DNA from: an uncultured Clostridia bacterium
GTDB lineage: Bacteria; Bacillota; Clostridia; Oscillospirales; Ruminococcaceae
DNA: 64,000 bases
Reading direction: 5' to 3'
NCBI GenBank assembly: GCA_945923775.1
Contig: CAMELR010000013.1
Coordinates: forward strand, 1-64,000
Under the pieces are notes generated by a model. That model did not search any database. It saw only the letters and a program-made list of their open reading frames with translations, and had not been told where the DNA came from. The position numbers and the translations under genes were made by a program. The number at the start of each line of letters is the position of its first letter. Within the stretch, counting starts at the first letter, position 1. Of this stretch, positions 49,518-58,567 are shown piece by piece.

Positions 49518-50213
49518 ATGCAGATAGCAATAGCAGTGATAACGCTACTGATATGCGGCGGCGTACTCTACTGGTTCAAACGCACGGAAGCCCAGAAGCG
49601 CCAGCGCCGCAGTGAGGAAGAAGATGACGAGCGAATAAAGGCGGCGCAGAAAACAGCGCAGGAATTCGTGAACGCAAAAGACCTCGGAAATAACTGCCTT
49701 TATACCACGGACGGTTTCATTTTTGCCTACATAAAAATCGAGGGTCTGAACCTTGAACTGTACAGCCGGCAGGAGCAGAAGCTCATCTGCCGGGAGCTTT
49801 CGGCGGCGCTTTCTGGAATAAAGCGCCCATACAAAAGCGACGCTGTGAGCCGTCCGGCAGATATCTCCCGACCGCTTTCAGAATATCAGCGGCTGTACAA
49901 TTCTGCGGCAGGAGGCAGAAAAAAACTGCTGAAATCCGATATGAACGAACTTGCCGCAATGGTCACGACCGGAGAAACGCTTGAACGCCAGCATTACATT
50001 GCGATCTGGGACACGGTTCAGCGTTCGGACGAGCGCACCATTACAGCGGCGGCGCAGGAAATCGTCAAGAAATACACCGACAACGGAATACACGCTGAAC
50101 TGCTCGACAAAAAGGGCATTGTTCACCTGCTCAATCTGGTGAATAATCCGGCGTATGTCCACATTGAAAATACCAACATTGAGGACGTAATTTCCGTTCT
50201 CTCGGATTCATAA
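49518..50213 (+). CDS. VirB4-associated membrane protein, 231 aa
   Basis: One N-terminal helix (IAIAVITLLICGGVLYWFK), a charged coil, then CLYTTDGFIFAYIKIEGLNL, a segment like the N-terminal domain of VirB4/TraC proteins. It lies just before VirB4 (9-nt gap) and may be a split-off VirB4 N-terminal domain. AGGAGG precedes ATG 49518; the track start 49440 is in the preceding gene. Confidence 0.6.
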   Translation: MQIAIAVITLLICGGVLYWFKRTEAQKRQRRSEEEDDERIKAAQKTAQEFVNAKDLGNNCLYTTDGFIFAYIKIEGLNLELYSRQEQKLICRELSAALSGIKRPYKSDAVSRPADISRPLSEYQRLYNSAAGGRKKLLKSDMNELAAMVTTGETLERQHYIAIWDTVQRSDERTITAAAQEIVKKYTDNGIHAELLDKKGIVHLLNLVNNPAYVHIENTNIEDVISVLSDS

Positions 50214-50222
50214 GGAGCGCGT

Positions 50223-52058
50223 ATGATAAACAAAAATCAGGCTATTGAAGTTCCGGTGAACAGCGCTTTGCAGGCGAACATCACCCCGATAGGGATAGAC
50301 TTTGAGATGAACTGCCTGCGTCTGGGCGAGAATTACTGCTGTATTTTTGCAATCACCGATTATCCGTCCGAGTGCGATTACGGCTGGTATTCCAGGCTGA
50401 CCAACATTCCCGGCACGACCGTTTCAATCAACTATGAACCGATTGACAACAGCGCGGCAGTGGCTGAAATTTCAAAGAAAATACGAATGTACCGGGGACA
50501 GGCGGCAGGCACCAAAGACCCCCGTGAGCGCCAGCGCTGTCAGAAAGCCGCGGACGACCAGGAAAAAATAATGTACAAAATGGACCAGAACGGCGAGGTC
50601 ATGGGCAGGTTCAGCACGACAATAATGGTGCTTTCCCGTGACAGGGAGGATTTTAATTCCCGCTGTGACCGTGTTAAGAATACCGCAAGCGTTCTCGGCT
50701 GTAAGATACGCATTCTTGCCAATCTCCAGAAAGAGGGCTATCAGCAGATCTCGCCGACCTATCCGCAGATAAAGCGTGTGCAGGAGATATCTTCAAGGAT
50801 ATTCCCGATAAGCACGTTCGTGGGCGGATTTCCGTTTTCGTCCGACAGCTTTAACGACAACAGCGGGTTCTACCTCGGCAAGAACAGCAATGACGGGCTT
50901 ATAATGCTTGACATCTGGAAGCGTGACCAGTCGAGGGTAAACAGCAGTATTACCATTGTGGGCGGCTCCGGTTCGGGAAAGTCCACGGCGATAAAGCACA
51001 TAATCGCTTCTGAATACGCCCGTGGGACCAAGATAATCGTCATAGACCCGGAGGGTGAATACAAGGATATGTGCCTGAATCCGCTGTTTGAGGGCGACTG
51101 GATAGACGTTGCCGGAGGGCGCGGAGGACTTATAAATCCATTGCAGATACGTCCCGTGCCGCCGGACGTGGACGAACTCCCCAACAGCCCGGACGAACCT
51201 CCGCACAACGAGAGCATAGGCGACCTTGCAATACATCTGAAAACGCTGGAAACATTCTTTCAGCTGTACATTCCGTCAATGGACGACCGTCTGCGGGCAT
51301 TGCTGAACAAGTCGCTTGTGGAGCTTTACATGAGTTTCGGGATCGGCTGGGACACAGATGTTTCCGGGCGTACTGCGGAGCAGTTCCCGACTATAAGCGA
51401 CCTTTACGGAATAATTCGGCGGAAGGTTCAGCAGAAAGACAGTTCCTCTGTCTATTACGAAGAACTGCTGACCTACCTTGAAAGCGCGGCGAACGGTGCA
51501 GACCATCTTCTCTGGAACGGTTACACTACGATTAGCCCGAGAAGCGGATTTATTGTGCTGGACACGAAATCGCTGATACAGATGTCTGGAACTGTGCTTG
51601 CGGCGCAGTATTTCAATGTGCTTTCATGGTGCTGGGAGCAGATAACCCACGACCGGAACGAGCGCATAATGCTCGTGGCTGACGAATGCTGGACCATGAT
51701 CGACCCACGCTGTCCGCAGTCGCTTGAGTTCCTCAAAAATGCCGAAAAGAGAGCAAGGAAATATGAGGGCAGTATCGTTGTGGGAACGCAGTCCACCAAC
51801 GATTTCCTTGCGCCGGAAGTCAAGTTTTACGGGCAGTCCGTACTTGACCTGCCGACATACAAACTGTTATTTTCGATGGACGGTCAGTCGCTGAAGGAAA
51901 CAACAGCGCTGTTCGACCTCAACGACGCGCAGAGCGAGCTGATAGCCTCCGGACAGCGCGGCACGGCGCTCATGAAAGCCGGAAACCGGGCAGTCAAGGT
52001 GAGATTCGTTCTCAGCGATGAACGGCTGGAGATGTTCGGCAAGGGCGGAGGACGGTAA
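50223..52058 (+). CDS. virB4: VirB4/TraE conjugation ATPase
   Basis: 611 aa. Walker A IVGGSGSGKSTAIKHII near residue 240, DPEGEYKDM after it, LVADECWTMIDP as Walker B near 480 and VVGTQSTNDFL near 515, all standard for VirB4. It energises pilus biogenesis and DNA transfer. The N-terminal domain precedes the ATPase. It comes after the 231-aa protein and before a large exported protein. Confidence 0.93.
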   Translation: MINKNQAIEVPVNSALQANITPIGIDFEMNCLRLGENYCCIFAITDYPSECDYGWYSRLTNIPGTTVSINYEPIDNSAAVAEISKKIRMYRGQAAGTKDPRERQRCQKAADDQEKIMYKMDQNGEVMGRFSTTIMVLSRDREDFNSRCDRVKNTASVLGCKIRILANLQKEGYQQISPTYPQIKRVQEISSRIFPISTFVGGFPFSSDSFNDNSGFYLGKNSNDGLIMLDIWKRDQSRVNSSITIVGGSGSGKSTAIKHIIASEYARGTKIIVIDPEGEYKDMCLNPLFEGDWIDVAGGRGGLINPLQIRPVPPDVDELPNSPDEPPHNESIGDLAIHLKTLETFFQLYIPSMDDRLRALLNKSLVELYMSFGIGWDTDVSGRTAEQFPTISDLYGIIRRKVQQKDSSSVYYEELLTYLESAANGADHLLWNGYTTISPRSGFIVLDTKSLIQMSGTVLAAQYFNVLSWCWEQITHDRNERIMLVADECWTMIDPRCPQSLEFLKNAEKRARKYEGSIVVGTQSTNDFLAPEVKFYGQSVLDLPTYKLLFSMDGQSLKETTALFDLNDAQSELIASGQRGTALMKAGNRAVKVRFVLSDERLEMFGKGGGR

Positions 52059-52100
52059 AAAGCAATTCAGCCGTGGCATACTCGGCTGTCGGAGGTGTAT

Positions 52101-54059
52101 ATGGCAGTAAATCCGAAAATAATAATGATGGCGGCTCAGACCGCCAAAAATCCGAAAGTCCGCAGGGCGATACTGAATATCGTGCTGATTTCGCTGGGGC
52201 TTATAATGATGATATTCGTGGTTTTCACCGGGCTTATCAGCGGACTTCTTGCGATAATTGAGAACAACGACCTAAAAAATCACTGGAGCTATTACCGCAC
52301 CTCGATATCCGAACTTTTTAACGGTATCGAGGGCGAGATAAACACAGATGTCAAGAGCGAGGTCTACGATTTCATGCCGGATTTTTCGGTCAATCTTTCA
52401 AAGGCGGCTATCGCCAACAACTTTGACGGAAGTTCGCTTATTCTCTATGATGAGGACGAAATCAGCCGTGCGGAAACCATTATGAAAACCTATGCCGGAC
52501 AGCTCCGAAATCTTACAACACAGGACGCTTTCGACAATTTCATTGCCGGCTATCAAACCGACCTTTCCTTTTCGGATATCAGCAATATCCGCTTTGCTGA
52601 CGACAGTGAAATCGACCACATTTCCGACTACCCGGATGAGGTGCGGCTGTTCCTTTACCACCGGGCAATGGAGCAAATGCCAGTTTACAGCTACGATTTT
52701 GAAAAGGTGCAGGTCGATGGCAAGCCGGGCGAACGTCAGACGCTGGTTGTGACCGAGCCGGACGGCTCCACACAGACGGTCGAGTACACCTGCGTGGGCG
52801 GCGGCGATATTTATCTTCCGGAATTTCTGGCAATGTATAATATCTGCCAGACGCAGGAGTTTCTCCTGAAAGTCAGCGAGCCAAACCCGGCGCAGGATAT
52901 TGACGAGCAGATGGCTTCCGCCGTTGGCGGGATTCCCGAAACCGAAGAGCAGGCGCAGGAGTACATAAACGGCTCATGGGGCAGTGTTATTGACGGCAAA
53001 GGCGCAATAAAGCTGAATGTGTTTGAGGTTTCAAACCTGCGTTCCATCATGGAAAATGCTAACATGGACGGCGCAGTCAGGGTCGAGGTGGAGCGCACTT
53101 CGGACAAGCTGTCCATCGTTCTGGAAACGATCGGCGATGATGTCTGGAAAGAGTTTTTCGGAATTGACGAATCCCTCTGGGATTATGTTGAGCAGGCTCA
53201 GACCGCAATAGAAATGGCTCTTGCCGAAGCTGAAATTCCGCAGGACGAGTGGACAGTTTCGCTTGATAACATGGTTCAGCTTGCGCTGTTCGTGTACTTT
53301 GAGGGATTCTTTGAACTTCCGGTCAGCAGTTCCGAGCTTGCGCCGGGCGCCAATGGAATCCTGTCGCAGTGCGGCGATGTTTCGGAACTTCACCAGTACA
53401 CCTACGGCTCAAAAGATTTTGGCGTTCCGGAGCGCGGAATTACCCTTGAACTGACAGGAAAAACCGCAGTCCATGCTGATTTGCTGGACTGCGGCGGCTG
53501 TATTCAGGATATTTATGTGTATGATGTCTGGAACATGGACGAGCAGGATATCGCCAACGATACCAACTCAAAAGTATTCAACTGGAGCGCCGTCACGCTG
53601 GCGTACATCATCGACACCGGGCAGTTTGAAGCGGATTATGGCTTTCAGTTTCCCTCGATTGACGGAGTGCGGAACTCCGGAACAGTCACGCTGTTTCTGG
53701 AATTCACCTGCCTGAGCGAGGTTGAGTTTGAGGACGCTGACATCGGCAGTTCGTTTGATTCCGGGGATATAATCGTGGGGTACTCCCATGACGGATATTA
53801 CAGCGATCGGTATGATTCCGGGCTTTGGCGGCACAGTCTGAACCGTGGCGAGTGCGTTCCGCACGTCGGCATTAAGACCTATTTCATGTCCGGCGAAGTT
53901 TCTCAGCCCGAACCTCCGCAGGGCGCGCATTACTACTGCGGTCCAAGCGCAAAGAATATCGGTGTGGCGGCTAATCCGCGGCTTTGGTTCAAGGGCTTCC
54001 GCACGGGTATGAGCGAGGAGCTGTTTGGGACGATTCGTGCAGTCGGTAGGGAGCGATAA
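52101..54059 (+). CDS. Membrane-anchored extracellular protein of the transfer locus, 652 aa
   Basis: One N-terminal helix (IVLISLGLIMMIFVVFTGLI) followed by a large extracellular, acidic part. The position after VirB4 is where clostridial elements usually carry a cell-wall hydrolase (CD1108-type or NlpC/P60). I see no clear lysozyme or NlpC/P60 catalytic motif, so a structural mating protein is as likely. A cysteine pair (DCGGC near residue 463) is present. ATG 52101 is 5 nt after GGAGG. Confidence 0.6.
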   Translation: MAVNPKIIMMAAQTAKNPKVRRAILNIVLISLGLIMMIFVVFTGLISGLLAIIENNDLKNHWSYYRTSISELFNGIEGEINTDVKSEVYDFMPDFSVNLSKAAIANNFDGSSLILYDEDEISRAETIMKTYAGQLRNLTTQDAFDNFIAGYQTDLSFSDISNIRFADDSEIDHISDYPDEVRLFLYHRAMEQMPVYSYDFEKVQVDGKPGERQTLVVTEPDGSTQTVEYTCVGGGDIYLPEFLAMYNICQTQEFLLKVSEPNPAQDIDEQMASAVGGIPETEEQAQEYINGSWGSVIDGKGAIKLNVFEVSNLRSIMENANMDGAVRVEVERTSDKLSIVLETIGDDVWKEFFGIDESLWDYVEQAQTAIEMALAEAEIPQDEWTVSLDNMVQLALFVYFEGFFELPVSSSELAPGANGILSQCGDVSELHQYTYGSKDFGVPERGITLELTGKTAVHADLLDCGGCIQDIYVYDVWNMDEQDIANDTNSKVFNWSAVTLAYIIDTGQFEADYGFQFPSIDGVRNSGTVTLFLEFTCLSEVEFEDADIGSSFDSGDIIVGYSHDGYYSDRYDSGLWRHSLNRGECVPHVGIKTYFMSGEVSQPEPPQGAHYYCGPSAKNIGVAANPRLWFKGFRTGMSEELFGTIRAVGRER

Positions 54060-54074
54060 ATTGGAATTTGTCAA

Positions 54075-54659
54075 TCACAGTATTTTTTCATTTGCGTGGG
54101 CATAGTAAATTTTTTTAGGAGCATAATGCATAACAAGTCTCCAATCATGTTTTAGCCTATCATTTTTTTCATAAGCAGCAAGATATTCGATAGGCTCTAA
54201 ATCTCCAACAAAACATTCGCCACTATCTAAAATCAGAGATATGCTGTCCGCACTGTGACTTGTAGTGGCTACAATTTCCCCATCAATGCCTATATTTCTA
54301 AGAAATACTCTGCTTTCCTCTGTGCTGATGATTATTGCATTATTCTCATGAATAGGTTCATAAGCCAATTTCTTATCTCTAGCAAAAATACTATCCGCAA
54401 AATGTATATAGGAATATTGTATGTCTATTACAACAAGTTTAACTCCTTGATTCATCAATTCGCTTACCAAGCCAATATGGTCAGGATGATAATGTGTTGC
54501 CAAAATATAAGTAATATCGCTTATTTTTATTTTGAAATCCTTAATGGCTCTATAAAATGCAGGCAATGTCCCTGCATAGTCTGTATCAACCAGTAAATTT
54601 CCACTCATTCCACGAATAAAGAATGTATTCGTATTTCCATATTTCAATTTAATATGCAT
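54075..54659 (-). CDS. MBL-fold metallohydrolase (cargo)
   Basis: 194 aa. The metal motif is THYHPDHIG (HxHxDH) near residue 60, with a later histidine in TSHSADS near 132 and GDLEP near 150, giving the usual two-metal site. ATG 54659 is 6 nt after AAGGAG. It is AT-rich, on the opposite strand to the transfer operon, and has its own consensus promoter, so it was probably inserted. The substrate is unknown. Confidence 0.82.
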   Translation of the reverse strand: MHIKLKYGNTNTFFIRGMSGNLLVDTDYAGTLPAFYRAIKDFKIKISDITYILATHYHPDHIGLVSELMNQGVKLVVIDIQYSYIHFADSIFARDKKLAYEPIHENNAIIISTEESRVFLRNIGIDGEIVATTSHSADSISLILDSGECFVGDLEPIEYLAAYEKNDRLKHDWRLVMHYAPKKIYYAHANEKIL

Positions 54660-54698
54660 AGACATCTCCTTGTCAAATTCCGATATGTCGATGAGATA

Positions 54699-54727
54699 AT
54701 TATACCACGAACAGCCAGTAAAGTCAA
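54699..54727 (-). promoter_or_regulatory. Promoter of the MBL-fold gene
   Basis: On the minus strand TTGACT (54727-54722), 17 bp, TATAAT (54704-54699), in the gap shared with the divergent TadZ-like gene. Confidence 0.75.
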
Positions 54728-54773
54728 TCAATCCATGCTGAAAAGCGAACAATCATCAGAAAGGAACTCAACC

Positions 54774-55844
54774 ATGCTTAATCCATTACTCATTTCCAGA
54801 AAAGAAAACGCCGGAATCCTCCGCAGGATATGCTCCGAACTGGGAGCAGTTCCACGGGAAATAATCGGCGAGGACTGGTCGCTGTCGCTTTTTCTGAAAC
54901 GCGACCTGAAAAACTACCTCTATCAGTCGCATTACATTTTTGATATCTCGGCATTCAAAGAAAAGAACGACGATTTTGTGAACCTCTGTGCCGGAATATA
55001 CTACCAGAAATCGGACGCAAACATCATCATTTACGCAGATAACTGCTATCCCGGCGATGAAATTTTGGACAAGCTGGTGCACAACGGCATAACGAACATA
55101 GTTGCGAACTATCCCGACGTGGACGAAAAAACCAACATATCCATGATGTCGCTGGATCTTAAAGAATGCATTACAGAGGGACTGTCCCAGCAGAAGTGGC
55201 GGAGGTTCGACAAGTCGTTTGACGCATTCGCAGAAGCCCGCGAAGCCGCCAGAATTGCCGAAAAGGAAAAAGAAAAACCCCGCTACTCCCAGACAAAACT
55301 GCAAATCGCAGTCGTGGGAGCGCAGGGCAGAATAGGTGCAACTACTTTTGCAATACGTCTTGCGGCGTACTTCAACAGCCGTGGCGGTGAGAGCCTTGTT
55401 ATCTGTGCAAACAAGCGGAACTTCGCTCAGCTGGAGATGATTGAGGAACACTACGGAGGTTCGCACCATGACGGCATTTATACAGTCAACGGTGTGGATA
55501 TTCTTGACGGCAGGCTGGAGGAACCGGAGCGCAATATAAAAATCGTGGATTACGGCTACGTCCCGACTGACGTGCTCGACCTGCGTGGATTTGACAAGGT
55601 GTTCCTTGTCGGCGGTACGTCCTGGAATGAGCTGCCCATGATTTACGCTGCGCAGCAGCCGCTGAACGGTATAAACTACACTGTTGCCGTCAATTTCTCT
55701 GACAAAGAATCAGTCGAAAGAAATCGTGAAGTTCTTATGTTAAATCTCAATCCGGTGCTGCTACTGCCATTTGAGTCCGATCCGTTTGCTGTTGAGAAGT
55801 ATGAGGAGACATTTGACGCTGCTTTCAATATTTTTGATAATTAA
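54774..55844 (+). CDS. Second CpaE/TadZ-like protein with N-terminal receiver-like domain
   Basis: 356 aa. Residues 1-150 form an atypical receiver-like part. The P-loop follows: IAVVGAQGRIGATTFAIRLA near 180 has GAQGRIGATT, a deviant Walker A. Later VFLVGGTSWNELPMIYAAQQ fits the TadZ fold. It closes the Tad/T4SS block after the inserted MBL gene. It may bind DNA or the pole like other TadZ/CpaE, by family analogy. Confidence 0.65.
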   Translation: MLNPLLISRKENAGILRRICSELGAVPREIIGEDWSLSLFLKRDLKNYLYQSHYIFDISAFKEKNDDFVNLCAGIYYQKSDANIIIYADNCYPGDEILDKLVHNGITNIVANYPDVDEKTNISMMSLDLKECITEGLSQQKWRRFDKSFDAFAEAREAARIAEKEKEKPRYSQTKLQIAVVGAQGRIGATTFAIRLAAYFNSRGGESLVICANKRNFAQLEMIEEHYGGSHHDGIYTVNGVDILDGRLEEPERNIKIVDYGYVPTDVLDLRGFDKVFLVGGTSWNELPMIYAAQQPLNGINYTVAVNFSDKESVERNREVLMLNLNPVLLLPFESDPFAVEKYEETFDAAFNIFDN

Positions 55845-55959
55845 TTAAACATATAGTCTCATGAAATGTCATCCTTTTGCGGCATTTAATAATATAACAC
55901 ATAATCCAATTTTCCTTATTGGCATCTTTTGTTTTCTGTTTTTTATCTGAAATACCTTA

Positions 55960-55988
55960 TTGACATTTTGTGATACATGGTGTATAAT
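55960..55988 (+). promoter_or_regulatory. Consensus promoter of the SIR2-STAND gene
   Basis: TTGACA (55960-55965), 17-bp spacer, TATAAT (55983-55988). Both boxes are perfect, 36 bp before the start. Confidence 0.88.
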
Positions 55989-56023
55989 GTATAAAAATGA
56001 CAGTAATGTGGAGGTTTAATTAT

Positions 56024-58522
56024 ATGAATGATTTAGAACAGTTAGATTACACTCTTGAAAATGGCTCTCCAATATTGTTGCTTGGTTCAGGCTTTTCTTT
56101 AGGGGCTACTAATGCAAAAGGTTCATTAGTGTGTGGCAAAGATCTTGCAAAGAAGCTATATGATGAGTTCTATATCCGTAGACGCCATGAAATACCAGAC
56201 GAGCAGTTTATGTGTGCACAAAATGTTAAAGACGACCTTAAAGAAATATGTACTTTGTTGTCTATCGAGAACAGAAGACCGCAAAGAAACAATTTTCTTA
56301 CAGAGTTATTCAGCGATTGCACTCCTGCGAGTTTCCACCATTTGCTGAATTGTTATAATTGGAATAAAATTTTCACTTTAAATATTGATGACGTTGTTGA
56401 AAAGGTATATGACAAATCCGATCTAGTAGTCTGGACAGGAGAGTCTTCCGGAAGTGATTCTACCAATAAAACCCTGTTGGTAAAATTACATGGATGTGTT
56501 AATAGTAAATCGCAAGATTATATTTTTGATGATAGTGAATACACTCAGTTTACACAATCTCAAAATTGTTTACTAAGAGAGTTTTCAGACTCAAAGGTAA
56601 AATCCGATCTAATATGCATCGGAACAGAATTCCAAGAGTATGATCTTTTGCAGATCATGGAGTGTTACAAAATGAGTGGATATAAAGATGACAAGAAAGT
56701 TTTTATCGTTTCGCCATCTATTCATAATTCTAATCTTTTGGGCAAGATCCAATACGATCCAAACTACTTTCATATCAAAATGGAAGCAGAAAAGTTTCTT
56801 ACTCACATAAAAAATGACATTGTTAAGAAAATAGACTGCCGAGAAGTTTTAAAGCAAGATGCTGCTCTATTTGTAAGCGATTACTCAAATGTAAAAAGCA
56901 GCTATGTAACAGAATTATATACGGGCGGTGAAAGCAGGTATGAGGATTTCTGGAAAGAATATAATTTTATTCATCCCAGAATGCTTTTTTATTTAAAGAA
57001 AATCGATCAAACAAATGGCAATATTATGTTTAGTATATACGGAAAAGCTTATGTTGGAAAAACCTGCTTTGCAAGAGGGGTTCTTTTTGAACTTGCAAAG
57101 AAAAACTACATTAGCATAGAGTATATGATTTTTAATGAACATAAAGTACATAATCTTCTGGATTATTTAAATACTTTGCCTAATGGTACTAAAGTTGCAG
57201 TGTTATGTGAGAATGCAGCTTATCATTATGACAAAATACAATACCTGTTAGAAAATACCCCTGCAAATATTGACAAATGCGTCATAATAGCTGTTGATAC
57301 AATATCCAATTACAATAGGAAAAAATACAGCACAACTTATTCCAAATCCAAAACTATATCATTTGAAATTACTGAGCATATTGATCGGCCTTATGCTGAG
57401 AATATTATAGATAAATTAAAATCAAATTCGTGGATCACCAATATAGGAAAATTTGCAGACAGAAATCAAGACCAGTATAAATTTGCTATAGAGGTGAACG
57501 ATATTATTGATTTGCTCTATATAAACTCAGAAGGTGTTAATTTTGAAAAGCATTTAAGCCTAGTACTTGGTGTTTCTAAAAATGACGACTCATTTAATTA
57601 TTTTACAATTTTGTCTATACTATCCTCTATGGGTATATCATATGTCCCTTTAAGAGTATTTAAAAGTCTTTTCCCAAATGACTTCAACAATATTAAATTT
57701 CACAGGTTCCTTGACACGTATAGCGATTGGGTTTCAAATGATAATAAATTTCTCCATCTGCGTTGTGCCAGATTAATAAAAAGTGCCCTTTGGAACAAGA
57801 CAGGTAAGAATGCCCTTGTTAATGAGGATAATTTAGTTGACATTATTAAGAACATAGTTCTCCAAACAGTAGGTCAATTCAACGAACAAACATCAAATGA
57901 ATGGAGTGAGCTTTTTCAGAAAGTTCTTCATGCGGACACACTTTTAGCAGAAAGGGTTTTATCTCTTGCATCTGCTAAAAACTTGTTTACCTGCCTTGAA
58001 AATGAATGCAAATCTATTAGTTATTATTGGATTGAAAGGGGTATAATAGAAGAAAAGGGCGAAAACTACGAAGAAGCACATAGATGCTTTATGAACGCTA
58101 AAAAAATACGCCCCAATTCTTACCAAACTGCACACGCTATAGCCAAAAACAACATGGAAAAAGGCATTTATTGTCGAAAACATAATAGTACTCCGAATGC
58201 AGAAGCATATTATGAGGAGGGGCTTAAATCGATGATTGAACTTGTTGAAAGCAAAGAATTTAGCAAGTCATATAATTATTCGGTTCATTCCTTAGTAGAT
58301 TTGCAACTAAAATATTCGCAGACATTTGACGTAGATTTATCGCACGATCAATGCTTATACATGGCCAATCTTTTTAATAATGCTGATGAGAAAGATGAAC
58401 ATATGTTTTCTATTGCAAAGTCGTTAAAGAATTACTGCAACAGAAATAATTATATTGAAATAGTAGGTATAATTCAAGAGTTCATACATCGAGCGGAACA
58501 GTATAAGCAAGACATTATGTAA
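56024..58522 (+). CDS. SIR2-STAND-TPR antiviral-type protein
   Basis: 832 aa, AT-rich. A SIR2_2-like NADase domain (1-270) shows PILLLGSGFSLGATNAKG, TLNIDDVV (catalytic Asn) and VKLHGCVNS (catalytic His). A P-loop GKAYVGKT near residue 340 begins a STAND-like NTPase. TPR-like helices follow near 660-760 (GIIEEKGENYEEAHRCFMNA). This architecture matches SIR2-STAND proteins (AVAST type V) that deplete NAD after phage recognition. It starts at ATG 56024 behind GGAGG, with its own promoter, and no separate partner gene is needed. Confidence 0.78.
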   Translation: MNDLEQLDYTLENGSPILLLGSGFSLGATNAKGSLVCGKDLAKKLYDEFYIRRRHEIPDEQFMCAQNVKDDLKEICTLLSIENRRPQRNNFLTELFSDCTPASFHHLLNCYNWNKIFTLNIDDVVEKVYDKSDLVVWTGESSGSDSTNKTLLVKLHGCVNSKSQDYIFDDSEYTQFTQSQNCLLREFSDSKVKSDLICIGTEFQEYDLLQIMECYKMSGYKDDKKVFIVSPSIHNSNLLGKIQYDPNYFHIKMEAEKFLTHIKNDIVKKIDCREVLKQDAALFVSDYSNVKSSYVTELYTGGESRYEDFWKEYNFIHPRMLFYLKKIDQTNGNIMFSIYGKAYVGKTCFARGVLFELAKKNYISIEYMIFNEHKVHNLLDYLNTLPNGTKVAVLCENAAYHYDKIQYLLENTPANIDKCVIIAVDTISNYNRKKYSTTYSKSKTISFEITEHIDRPYAENIIDKLKSNSWITNIGKFADRNQDQYKFAIEVNDIIDLLYINSEGVNFEKHLSLVLGVSKNDDSFNYFTILSILSSMGISYVPLRVFKSLFPNDFNNIKFHRFLDTYSDWVSNDNKFLHLRCARLIKSALWNKTGKNALVNEDNLVDIIKNIVLQTVGQFNEQTSNEWSELFQKVLHADTLLAERVLSLASAKNLFTCLENECKSISYYWIERGIIEEKGENYEEAHRCFMNAKKIRPNSYQTAHAIAKNNMEKGIYCRKHNSTPNAEAYYEEGLKSMIELVESKEFSKSYNYSVHSLVDLQLKYSQTFDVDLSHDQCLYMANLFNNADEKDEHMFSIAKSLKNYCNRNNYIEIVGIIQEFIHRAEQYKQDIM

Positions 58523-58567
58523 TACCAAGCACCTTTTATTTTTCGTTATTAGAAGGAAGGAACCCAT

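Noticed and set aside
52101-54059. Cell-wall hydrolase
   Set aside because: Position suggests it, but no NlpC/P60 or lysozyme catalytic motif was seen.
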